Under the pieces are notes generated by a model that worked only from the letters and a program-made list of their open reading frames with translations, was not told where the DNA came from and did not search any database. Both the position numbers and the translations under genes were made by a program. From contig NC_089426.1 in NCBI RefSeq assembly GCF_013426205.1, positions 2,108,001-2,172,000 on the forward strand: a stretch of 64,000 nt of DNA, in the 5' to 3' direction. Below, piece after piece: positions 1-9,588 of the stretch (its first letter is position 1; each line of letters starts with the position of its first letter). The DNA is from Metarhizium brunneum. Taxonomy: Eukaryota > Ascomycota > Sordariomycetes > Hypocreales > Clavicipitaceae.

Positions 1-343
1 CCAAACGACTCTTGATATTGGCCAATAAGGCCCAACTATCTTTTGTAAGCAAAGGATTGATACTTTGCTTTCCATTCGCGGCAAACTCGGGGCCAAGGAT
101 GCAACTCCCCGTTCTTTGATGCTTGGCAAACCGCAATGGTGGGTATAAACATCGCAAGAGTAGCTGCATTATTTGTTAATATATATGGCAAACCATTAAC
201 CATGGTATTCTTTATACAAGACTGCTGCCTTTGAACCTCGTCCTCGTAGCTTCCCTATACGTCGACTACATTCTCGCGGCCAATCGTCCCCTTTGTGACA
301 CAATCCCCTCACATCACCAGACATCCCGATGAGTATATTTCAC
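1..343. other. Intergenic left edge, no gene seen
   Basis: AT-rich sequence lying downstream of the minus-strand dephospho-CoA kinase gene. It probably holds that gene's 3' UTR and the flank of a gene outside the window. No open frame here looks like protein. Confidence 0.5.
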
Positions 344-1168
344 TCACAACTTGGCCTTTGCTTCCCTCTGTGATTCCTCCCATTGCCGATTTATCCTTAC
401 GTTCCCCCATATCCTCCACGCAGCCGCAGCCAAAGCCAACGGAGGACAGCCCAGCAACACCCACGACCACCACTCCGGGCTGCTCTCCCTGACCTTCTCC
501 ATGGCCTCGCCCAGCTTGGCCTCCAGCTCGTCCCTGGAGCCGTCATTCCACAAAACCACGCCGTTCCCCTGCCCTCGCTCAACGCACCTCCGCGCCTTGA
601 CCCTCACGTCCGCCTGGCTGCGCACCCGGTTCTCCGCGTCCTCCCTGCTCAGGTGGGCGTCCCTCTCCATGAGCCGCCTCATCTGGATCTCGGGATCCGA
701 CACGGCCACCACCACCGTCACCCCGCAGAAGCGGTCCAGCCCGCTCTCAAACAGGAGCGGGATGTCGAGCACCACCGCCCAGTGGCCGCGGAGATAGCAC
801 CCCAGGACCGTTTTGAACATTTCCCTGCGCACGGCCGGGTGCACGATGCCGTTGAGCACCGCGCGGTCCCTCTGCAGCTGCTCGCTGTCGCCAAAGACGC
901 GCTTCCCGAGGGCGGGACGGTTGAGCGGGCGCCCCTTGCCGTCGGGGCCGTTTTCCGGCATCGAGTCCGACGGCTCGACCAGGAGATCCGGCGTCGTCGG
1001 GCCAAAGTATTTGACGATGGCGTTGTAGCCGCTTGTGCCGGGCTCGACCACCTTGCGGGCGAGGACGTCGGCGTCCACAATGGGCAGCTCATAGGGCGCA
1101 GATTTGAGGAGCGACGAGATGGTTGATTTGCCCGTTGCAATGGAGCCTGTTAGTCCGATGAGCAGCAT
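344..1168 (-). CDS. CAB5: Dephospho-CoA kinase
   Basis: Catalyses the last step of coenzyme A synthesis, the ATP-dependent phosphorylation of the 3'-hydroxyl of dephospho-CoA. The 274-residue single-exon protein opens with the P-loop GSIATGKS (residues 8-15). It has the VDAD motif (31-34) and the conserved DIPLLFESG (135-143), all typical of the CoaE/CAB5 family. I chose the ATG at 1166-1168 because it puts the P-loop at the N-terminus as in the family; an upstream in-frame extension of 35 residues is proline-rich and unlike the family. After the kinase core a hydrophobic stretch (about 234-255, WVLLGCPPLALAAAAW) followed by a charged tail may be a C-terminal membrane anchor, as in other fungal and animal versions; that is inference. 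The coding region is GC-rich and produces long shadow frames on the other strand. Confidence 0.93.
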   Translation of the reverse strand: MLLIGLTGSIATGKSTISSLLKSAPYELPIVDADVLARKVVEPGTSGYNAIVKYFGPTTPDLLVEPSDSMPENGPDGKGRPLNRPALGKRVFGDSEQLQRDRAVLNGIVHPAVRREMFKTVLGCYLRGHWAVVLDIPLLFESGLDRFCGVTVVVAVSDPEIQMRRLMERDAHLSREDAENRVRSQADVRVKARRCVERGQGNGVVLWNDGSRDELEAKLGEAMEKVRESSPEWWSWVLLGCPPLALAAAAWRIWGNVRINRQWEESQREAKAKL

Positions 1169-3920
1169 TTTTTCTTCCTTTTTCCCCCCTGGTATACGGC
1201 ACGGGGGACCACTTGGGGGCGGTGGTGTGTGAATATGTGAAGCTGTGCTGATTGATGCAGGATGCGTCGGCACCGAGGAAGCAGCTGTGAGGTTGGCAGG
1301 GCCGAGCTGTCGATTGCCTCCAGTCCTCCGAGGTTAGAGAGAGCTTCAATGTTACACAGGTGTCGGGAACTAAGAACATGGAATCCAATAGTTGGTGTCT
1401 GGTTCTGGTGCATCTGGGTTCCATGTCGATGTTATGCAACCCCCAGTGCCCTGCCGCTAGCGCCACTGGGCTGTTAGTTGGTGCGGGGTTTGGGTGAAGC
1501 TCCAGCTCTAGTCCAGCACGAGAAGAAGCCGGGCTGCCGACTGGGAAGGAACCAGACATGCAAATTGCCGACATGGAGCTGTATTACGCCACCAAGTGAT
1601 TGAGCGCTGGACATGTCTCCATGTTTTTCGCATGGCAATAATATGTCCTCCGTACTTGGTATTGCATAAATACGTCGTAGAGCACTGCATGGGAAAGCCC
1701 CACGTCACACAAATCATCAGACACTTTGCCGATTATGCGGTCATCCGTGTTGTTTCGCAGGCTCATTCCATAATGACAGCAGCGTCGCATGATGCCGCTT
1801 CAACGCACGCCACAAAGTACAGCGCGTGACACGACAGCTGGATCGAGTACTACTACAACTAGAATACGTAGTTTGAAAGTGTAGAAAACGGACCCGCCTG
1901 GCAAGTTTCCTGAGTAAATCAATGACGGCCCCGCGCCGTTGAAGTATGGATGGATGGACGGGACAGTCCCACGAATCTTGCTGATCTCGGGCTGGCCAGC
2001 GCCACAGATCGAGGGATGGATGGCCTGTTGCCTGCGCCTCGGTTAAGGGTCGTCACAAGCACGGCATTCCTGGCCGCTCTGGTGGCCGTCCAGTATGAAC
2101 AGTCCCGGGCAGTCGACGTCGATCTGACGCAAATACACCATTACTGGAGTGTCGGAGGGGTCGCCAGCCTGGGCGTTTCTCGACATCTGGCCGGGAGTCG
2201 AGTATTGCGCCTCGTCAACGGTTGAATCAAAGGGTCCGGTGCGAGGGGTAAGAGGGCGGGATAAGAGGACGGGAGGGAAGGGGCTGCGGAGGGATCCTGC
2301 GGCAGCCGTCCAGTGAAGGTGTGGGGATTTGTCAGTGGTTCCTTCCTCGAATGTCGAAACATCAAAATGTCAAGTTGCTTTGTTGACTGCCAGGTACTTA
2401 GACGTAGGTACAGTACCTACCGAAGTTCACTCTAAAGGATGGAGAATGACTCAACGGAGTTTGCATTCCAAGTGCTGCCCTATTAAATCGTGGCGTCTCC
2501 GCAATGCCCCGGCTGGCTTTCGCTGCGTCCCCAAGTCCCCTAAGCTCCTTGGCGCAGATGTTGACCGGGATCCATGTCCAAATAACAAAGTAGTCTGGTA
2601 CTTTACAATGATCATTCCATACTTAAGTACATACCTAGGTAGTCTAGGCAGAAAGATTTGCAATATTAAGCTTCACTCTGCGCGCAACTGCTGCGTATCA
2701 GGTTGACCGTACAGTAGACTGCTGGCTTCGTATTAAGCCGGCAGAACAGGCGTCAGATGCGAGCGAGGTCAGGCTTCAAATGTTGGATGCGCCACATGGA
2801 GGACCTGCTCAAGTACTGCGTAACTACTTAAGTACGGAGTACTAGTAGTAGTCTGGTACCTCAATTATAACCGAGCACGCATGGACAGTCAAACGCTGCC
2901 AGGGATGCGCGTCAAATGTGTCTGGCGCACAGATGCTAGACAGATTTTGATGCGGGGGGTTGCAGTAGGTCAGTTACATTGGCGCCACTGCAAACATGTG
3001 AAAGCCCCGACCAGGACTCTTCAAGACCAGTTGACGCTGGACTCTTGTCTCGAGAGTCGACGCCTTCGACGCCCTCAACTTGACGCGGCGGCCGACGGGG
3101 TGGTCGACGCCCGCCACAGGCGAATATTGATGCAGACTTACGGGCGAATCACGGGCCAGGCCACGTTGGTGCCGTCGATGCGCTGCCTTTGAGTGCCGCT
3201 TCTGTGCCTGACTGCACATCAATTGTCTACAGCGGTACGGGTGCCCCCAGGCGCCGCCCACCGCCCACAACCTCATGATCCCACATGCACCCTGAAGCGC
3301 CCCACCACCCCAACGCATGTCGCCCCATAAAGAAGACGGAAACATCCTCCTTCCATCCTCCCACCAAGAATCGTTCCCCATCGTGTGTTGCTGCAGCCCC
3401 GGCTGTTCTTTTAAACGCTCCCTTGTTCCTAGTCCTCCTAAAATGCTCTATCCTCGGTTTTAATCTTGGTGTATTGGTATAGTTTTCAGCATATTAGCGA
3501 CAGGCCAAATTACAACTGCTCCCTCGACTTAAATCGCCCTTCTGAGCCCGAAACAACCCTCGCCGAGAGAAAAAGGAGAGACACCAGTTGACAGCTTGTT
3601 GGCTCGCCCGGCCTTCGTTCCGGCTAAGCTCTGTTTTCAACTGGGCCATCTTCAGTGAAAGTCTTGCAGTGGTCACATTGTGCAACTCGCGCCGCCGCAG
3701 ACCCTGCGCTGACCTGCATATACTTAATGCTGGCTAGCCAGTCTCGCATACTTCCTTGAGACAAGCAGCTTGGGGCACTTCGACCTCTTCGCCGCCGACG
3801 GTCGAACATCGTCCATCTTCCCGCTCTCACCTTGCAGTCCACACCTATTAGTTTGCCATTCTGCGCAGTGCCTTGAAATTGGAAGCGGTTTTCAATTGGG
3901 CTTCCGAGTATCAAATAGCC
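1169..3920. other. Divergent intergenic region, 2.75 kb
   Basis: Lies between the divergent dephospho-CoA kinase and INSIG genes and should contain both promoters. I see no protein-like frame. It carries one perfect TACCTAGGTA palindrome (2632-2641) and a TACGGAGTA motif (2833-2841) within locally AT-rich runs of TACT/AGTA. A CT-rich stretch close to 3800-3890 probably belongs to the INSIG 5' UTR. Confidence 0.5.
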
Positions 3921-5161
3921 ATGAGCGACGACGAGCCCCAGCTTGTGCGACCGATTCCCCGTCGACCATTCAACCTAAATTTCACGAGTGCGACACCCCC
4001 CGACGATGACCTTGCGGATCACGATGAGCCTTCTCAGGATAGCTTTGGTTCCGGCCTTGACTTTTCAAGCTCGAGATTCTTGCACCCAAGCTTTGACCGG
4101 TCCGAATCTACAGCATCGCTCAGCCGCCCGCAGTCCCTCCTGAATTTGACTTCATCGACCTTGATGGGAATATATTCAGAGGCAGCGTCCAACACTAGAG
4201 ATCGCCTCTTCAATGGTTACGATGAGTCAGATACGCCATGGGGGACTGGTGCACGTACTCCTATCAGACGTCCCAGCATCGACGAAGCGACTTACGAGCT
4301 GATGCGCGACCGCTCCCACGTTCCCAGGCGAATATCTTCTTTTGGGCCCTATGCGCAGGTTGAACAGGCTGTATCGCATTCCGCTCTTGGCTCCGTTACG
4401 TCCCTCACACTTCGTGGCACGCTGTTGTTTGTACTCGGCTTGGGCTACGGCGCCCTCGTCACGCGTCTCCACAACGAGCAGAACCAATTGCCCCCGATGC
4501 CTGACGACAGCATTCTAAAACCCGGAAATAATTGGAAATACCTCACCTTCTGGGGTGTAGCTGGCATTGGATTGGGCTCCTTACTGCCATGGTTCGACAA
4601 GCTGTGGGAGGACACCTTTGGCAACGAAGGCGACGACAGTGTTGTTGACAAAGGAGCTAGCCCGGGCACGGACTGGGCTTTAGTAATGCGAGCTATTGGC
4701 GCATTTGTTGGCATCATTTTTGCCATTGTGAGTCCAAAATCCGACATCGGCTTCTCGTTCTGAAAATGAGTACTGACAAATCCTTCCAGCGCAAGCTAGC
4801 ATGGGTATCTACCCTTCAAGTGTCAGCGACACTGGCATTGGTCAACCCCCTTTTATGGTGGCTCATAGATCGCAGTAAGCCTGGATTCGTGCTGTCTGCT
4901 GCAGTTGGCTTGACCGGCTCGATTCTCCTTCTCGGTGTTGATCCTGAGATAATGCCTGCGCCATCAGGATTGCCTAGCCGTAATTCTTCAAATCCTTTTA
5001 ACAGCGACCCCCTTGCATTGGGTGGCTTAGCCACGCAAGAAACGGTTGAAACGGGGGTGTGGATGCTCAGCGTGCTATTCTGCAGCTGCCTCTGCTTTGG
5101 CAATATTGGTCGCAGGCTGACGTGGAACAGATCGAGCGGAAGATGGGGCGGAATCCGATAG
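3921..5161 (+). CDS. INSIG-domain ER membrane protein (insulin-induced gene family)
   Basis: Two exons, 3921-4727 and 4790-5161, separated by a 62-nt intron with donor GTGAGT, branch TACTGAC and acceptor CAG; together they give 392 residues. The first 155 residues are polar and serine-rich, probably cytosolic. From about 157 on there are several membrane segments, and across the splice site the sequence GIIFAI-RKLAW continues into LVNPLLWWLIDRS, the most conserved part of the INSIG family. In animals and fission yeast INSIG proteins bind HMG-CoA reductase and/or the SREBP-SCAP machinery in the ER and tune sterol synthesis. A role here in ergosterol control is inferred from family membership. 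The long N-terminal extension is a fungal feature that may carry phosphorylation sites (many S/T-P and RxxS). The ATG at 3921 was preferred to an in-frame ATG 16 codons upstream because the downstream context is better and the extension is unremarkable. Confidence 0.9.
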
Positions 5162-7229
5162 GCCACATGGCGACCAGGCCCATGGGGGATATTAATGTTG
5201 CCTTTTTTTTTGTGTATTGTATCAGTTAATTGTGTCTTTAAGTTCATGATACCCGCATGGCTTGGTTATAAGAGAACCATGAGGAATATAGGAGCAGCCA
5301 GGCTATCAAAGCGAATATCCGACCAATATCACGATCTTTGTGATTTATTGGATTGTATGCATGTATACGATGTATCGGTGCTCTGCAGACTACGCCGGAC
5401 TCGAATCAGTGATAAGCCCTCACTTCTTCTTGAGCAACCAGACAAATAGTCCCTTTCCGTCAATACGGCCGCGGTCACGTTTCCGGCGATTGCTGATATT
5501 TTAGCCTCTGTATAGCTGACCAGTTACAAGTGTGGCCTCGCGACATATCAAGACAGGCGAAAATTGTACAGGTTGTGATTCACAGCCTATTCCGGAGCTG
5601 CACACAATCCAAGACTTGGCGAATGCAGTGTGCGACGGGATACATCTCCAGGTACCGGACTTAAGTGGTCAACATGCTACTTGCAACGTTGGAGAATTGG
5701 CTGAGGGTCCACCAAATTAAGTAAGTTAAATATGTGGCTTTCAAACGATACTTGGTCTTGTAAGGAATTGAAACTCAAAATCATCGGCTTGCAACGGCCA
5801 GGCAAGTAGCCCACTGGTGCAACCCACCGCTTCAGAAATGACGCCAATGACTTTTCGCCCCAGGAACCGTTGGCGAGCAACAGAGAAAACACATGATGCT
5901 TCTCCATGCGATACAGGTAGTATGGCCACAGGGATTGGATGCCGCCACCAATCTAGAAGTTCGCGAAGATGAGGAACCCATGACTAGCGGCGATGATGAG
6001 ATTGACGTCTCGTACACGGATCGTGCCCAGTCGTGGCCATCACAGGTCATTCCATCAATCACCCCCACTGCGGGCCCATGGGTTGTCCGAGACAGCTAAC
6101 ATTTATTCAGGGTCCAGAATGACGATTAGGAGAATGTGCCTGTCATGATGTAGGTCCTGTAAGGACGTTGAAGATGTGAGGTATTGGAACCGTCGTGAGC
6201 ACTAAAATTCAAGATCAAGAACGAGTGCATGCATAATGTTTAATGTTGCAAAACACCTTGTGGACGAGCCCTTGGTTCCTGCCCATCTTTGTGTGACATG
6301 ACATATGACGTAGCCTAAGCCTTCGGATAGGCTTGGTGGGAAGGTGCGAACTACCTGCTTTTCCAATCTAATAGAAGCGTTGACTGCTCGGCTTCGCATT
6401 AAGTTGGATATATAGAATCTGAATATAACCATGCATCCTCACGCCATAGCCAAAGTCGGAGCGTCATCAAAACCCAAGGGCCCCCGGCGCAAAGCAGCGG
6501 TCGGGAGAACGCCGGGCACTGGAGGCCACTCTTCGCTTGCAGTCGACACCGTCGGCGCACCCCATGCATGACGATGACTTTCCACCCCCGTAACAGTCGG
6601 GTCCTACGTCAACGGTATTTCCCCTTCCCTTCAGCTCGGCCAGTCACATTATCTCTCCATCTTCCAACATCACCTGCCGGCTTGGAATCTGGCCCGTTAT
6701 TGTGGAGATATCGTGTTTTACCACCTGAGGAAGTCGGATCTCGATGATATGAGGTGAACTTCGGCAGGCATATTGTCTGTCCAACTCTCAGCCTTACTCA
6801 TCTACAAGAGAGGACACCAAGAGCTCAAACGGAGAACACTATCATTTTTATCTATTTCCGCTTCCTCGCCTTCCTAGTGCCTATTTTTCTCTCTTGTAGT
6901 CGTGGCCATAAGTCTTGCGCGATCGGTGCGCAACCTTGCTTCTTTCGTTTCAAAACCGCTCAACCCAAGTTGTTATATAGGTGTCTGCATCCTCTGACTA
7001 GCAGCCTTGTCGGACTATCCTCGAGTGGCGGCGTTGTGCACAGGCGGGTATATTCATCGGTCGAAACCCTACCTGCCGATGCCTGGAGACTCCGACTTTC
7101 TCAAGACGTCAATTCTCAGATCCCTCTAGCCGACAGTAAGGCTCAGTCCTGGCTGACGACGACCACTGAGACCATATCTCCAGCACTTAAGCGACACATC
7201 TCTCTGTTTAGCTGCGTGCACCAATTCTA
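5162..7229. other. Intergenic region between INSIG and RING-LON genes
   Basis: Two kilobases without a convincing gene. Several short frames exist on both strands but none has recognisable motifs or plausible splice partners. The last few hundred bases (about 6600-7229) are pyrimidine-rich and probably promoter and 5' UTR of the RING-LON gene. An upstream frame of 158 codons ends in TAATG, its stop overlapping the start codon at 7230. Confidence 0.45.
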
Positions 7230-9089
7230 ATGCTCATGACATCACGTCCTCCAACTTCACCGGCTGAGACTCGAGCCGATGGGAATCCAGAACATACCCA
7301 GGACCTCGGGAGTCATGTTCGACAATCAGAAGGCGCGAATAACGAAGGGCATAACATTACATATAGCGAGACGCGGGGGAATATGTCCGCACAACACAAA
7401 GATGTACATGAAAACTTGCCGGACTTCCATGACCAACGACAGGAGGATGAAGATGGTAGATACCGGAATCGAGAGCTTAAACAACAGCAAATACGAGATA
7501 TCGTCCGCCTCTTCCAATGCCGGCATTGTTCGAGGCCGTTCAAAAATGCCATAACCCTACCCTGTGGCCGAAGTTTATGCAGAGCATGCGTTCCCGCAAC
7601 CCATGTGCGAACTAGTATCACGTATCCCGCTATTCCGGATCGACTTCGAGGCTTCATGTGTCCTTTCGACGATTGCTCCAAGGAACATGCCCTGAGTGAT
7701 TGCGGACTCGATGTAGTTCTCAACAAAATTAGCCAGCTCATAGAAGAAGAAATTCATCGAGGTCAGCGAGCTGCGACACAGGCAAACCTCTCAACAAGTA
7801 TAGGCTTTCGAGATCCGTGGGGTGTTGCTGGCATGCCTTCGATGAATGATAACAGCCATGCTCCTCGGATAATTCCAGGTGGCCGGCTGGTGGCGACATG
7901 GTCTTTGGCCGCAGAAGGAGGGTTGTTAGCCGATGCCGAAGTCACCTATGAGGACGTTCCGCCGAAGGGCTCTCGGGAAGATTTCTCAGATTTCGATGTC
8001 AAATCTTTGAATCATCTGCAAACTATTACTCGCAATGAGGTAGATTGCCAAGTATGCTATGCGTTGTTTCACGACCCATTCACAACGGGCTGTGGACACA
8101 CTTTCTGTCGCTCGTGCCTACATCGGACATTGGACCATTCGCACCGGTGTCCCATTTGCCGTTGCACGCTAGCTATCAACCCGCTACTAAATCCCGATCT
8201 ATGCCCATCGAATGAATCCATTACTCGGCTAATTGAGCTATTTTGGCCCGATGAAAAGGCGGTTCGAGACAAAGATGTCGCGTCAGATATCGCTGCGCGG
8301 CACCAAGACCTCGACTTACCATTGTTTGTCTGCACGCTTGCATTTCCATCTATGCCTACCTTCCTCCACATCTTCGAGCCTAGGTACCGATTGATGCTTC
8401 GGCGGGTATTGGAAGGAAATAGGACCTTTGGCATGGTCTTACCAAAACGTCCCCGAGACGCTGATGACACCCATTTTTACGAACTAGGTACACTCTTGCG
8501 AATCATCAACGCTGAATTCTATCCCGATGGTCGCAGTTTGATCGAAACCGTCGGTTTAACTAGATTCAAGGTTTTGCGGCATGGAGAGCTTGATGGGTAC
8601 ACAATTGCAAAAACCGAACGTGTCGACGATATGTCGTTAGAAGAGGAGGAGGCTGTTGAAGCTTCTGAAGCTGTTGCAGCAACTAGGAATGCTGATGCTA
8701 CCGTTTTGAACAGTGATCTCTCCGCCGGGGTAGACAGTTCTACCGAAGAAGACTCGGACGAGACCAGGCCAGAGACTGAACCAACAGGCATCCCTCCAAT
8801 CCCGATGACAGCGTCAGATCTACAAGCGATGTCGACGCAGAATCTAATGAGTTATGCCACGGCTTTTGTATCTCGCATGCGTGGACAAAGTGTTCCGTGG
8901 TTAACGGCTCGAATGTTTGGCATATATGGAGAGTGTCCAAGCGACCCAGCTGTCTTCCCATGGTGGTTTGCCAGCATGTTGCCGGTAAAGGACCTCGAAA
9001 AATATAGACTATTAGGCACATCCAGTGTTCGTGAGCGACTCAAGATTTGTTGCGTTTGGATTTTGGAGTGGGAAACGACAAGATGGTAA
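7230..9089 (+). CDS. RING-finger and LON substrate-binding domain protein (LONRF/CrgA-like)
   Basis: A 619-residue single-exon protein. Residues 94-150 form a first, degenerate RING-like cysteine cluster (CRHC...LPCGRSLCRAC). Residues 272-312 form a canonical C3HC4 RING (CQVCYALFHDP...CGHTFCRSC...CPICRC). From about 362 on there is a LON N-terminal substrate-binding domain (LPLFVCTLAFP, HIFEPRYRLM). An acidic stretch interrupts the LON domain near 470-520. There is no AAA ATPase or Lon protease domain, so this is not a protease; the layout matches LONRF proteins and the Mucor regulator CrgA, which act as E3 ubiquitin ligases. The substrate is unknown. The stop codon sits inside a perfect GTAAGT donor sequence (9086-9091), so an alternative spliced C-terminus is possible (see findings). 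Confidence 0.88.
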   Translation: MLMTSRPPTSPAETRADGNPEHTQDLGSHVRQSEGANNEGHNITYSETRGNMSAQHKDVHENLPDFHDQRQEDEDGRYRNRELKQQQIRDIVRLFQCRHCSRPFKNAITLPCGRSLCRACVPATHVRTSITYPAIPDRLRGFMCPFDDCSKEHALSDCGLDVVLNKISQLIEEEIHRGQRAATQANLSTSIGFRDPWGVAGMPSMNDNSHAPRIIPGGRLVATWSLAAEGGLLADAEVTYEDVPPKGSREDFSDFDVKSLNHLQTITRNEVDCQVCYALFHDPFTTGCGHTFCRSCLHRTLDHSHRCPICRCTLAINPLLNPDLCPSNESITRLIELFWPDEKAVRDKDVASDIAARHQDLDLPLFVCTLAFPSMPTFLHIFEPRYRLMLRRVLEGNRTFGMVLPKRPRDADDTHFYELGTLLRIINAEFYPDGRSLIETVGLTRFKVLRHGELDGYTIAKTERVDDMSLEEEEAVEASEAVAATRNADATVLNSDLSAGVDSSTEEDSDETRPETEPTGIPPIPMTASDLQAMSTQNLMSYATAFVSRMRGQSVPWLTARMFGIYGECPSDPAVFPWWFASMLPVKDLEKYRLLGTSSVRERLKICCVWILEWETTRW

Positions 9090-9588
9090 GTCTTGTTATT
9101 ACCTTTGTGTTCCGTTTTCAGCCCCCGTTGCTTTGCCTGCCGTACTCCATGCGCTAGAGTGGACAAGGGCTAAAGAATTTCAGGGCTAATCTAGTTGAGC
9201 CGCGGTTAGGTCGTTTCACAATTGCTCTATTCTCTGAGGATTGATGTCCAAGGATGTGTTCCTCAAAAAAAGTCGATTGTACAAATTGTGTCTGAAGAGG
9301 CTGGGACTGTTTGGATAGATATATCTCATTAGCATGGCTTTTCTGTTAGCATTCGCAGCCTGTATTGCTTAACGAAGAATAAATATGGAACATGATATCC
9401 CTGGGGTTGATTACCAGCAAACAGAATGAATAGTTGTAGCCCCTGTTGCAAATGTTCCGCCAAGTATCGGCTGTCTATGTTTACTCCCCCGTCAAGTGCA
9501 TTCCCACTAACAAATCACTCCAACCCATCTAATCCGGCAACAACAGTTCATGGCCGTGTCATTTTCCCAAATGTATGTCACGACAACA
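9090..9588. other. Convergent intergenic region
   Basis: Lies between the 3' ends of the RING-LON gene and the disordered-protein gene. The first 155 bases could include an alternative last exon of the RING-LON gene (9184-9244). The rest shows nothing recognisable. Confidence 0.4.

Noticed and set aside
383..1126. 247-codon frame opposite dephospho-CoA kinase
   Set aside because: Same cause: antisense shadow of a GC-rich gene.
6754..7230. 158-codon frame ending in TAATG at the RING-LON start
   Set aside because: Composition is not protein-like, no motif; more likely 5' UTR and promoter. The overlap of stop and start may be chance.
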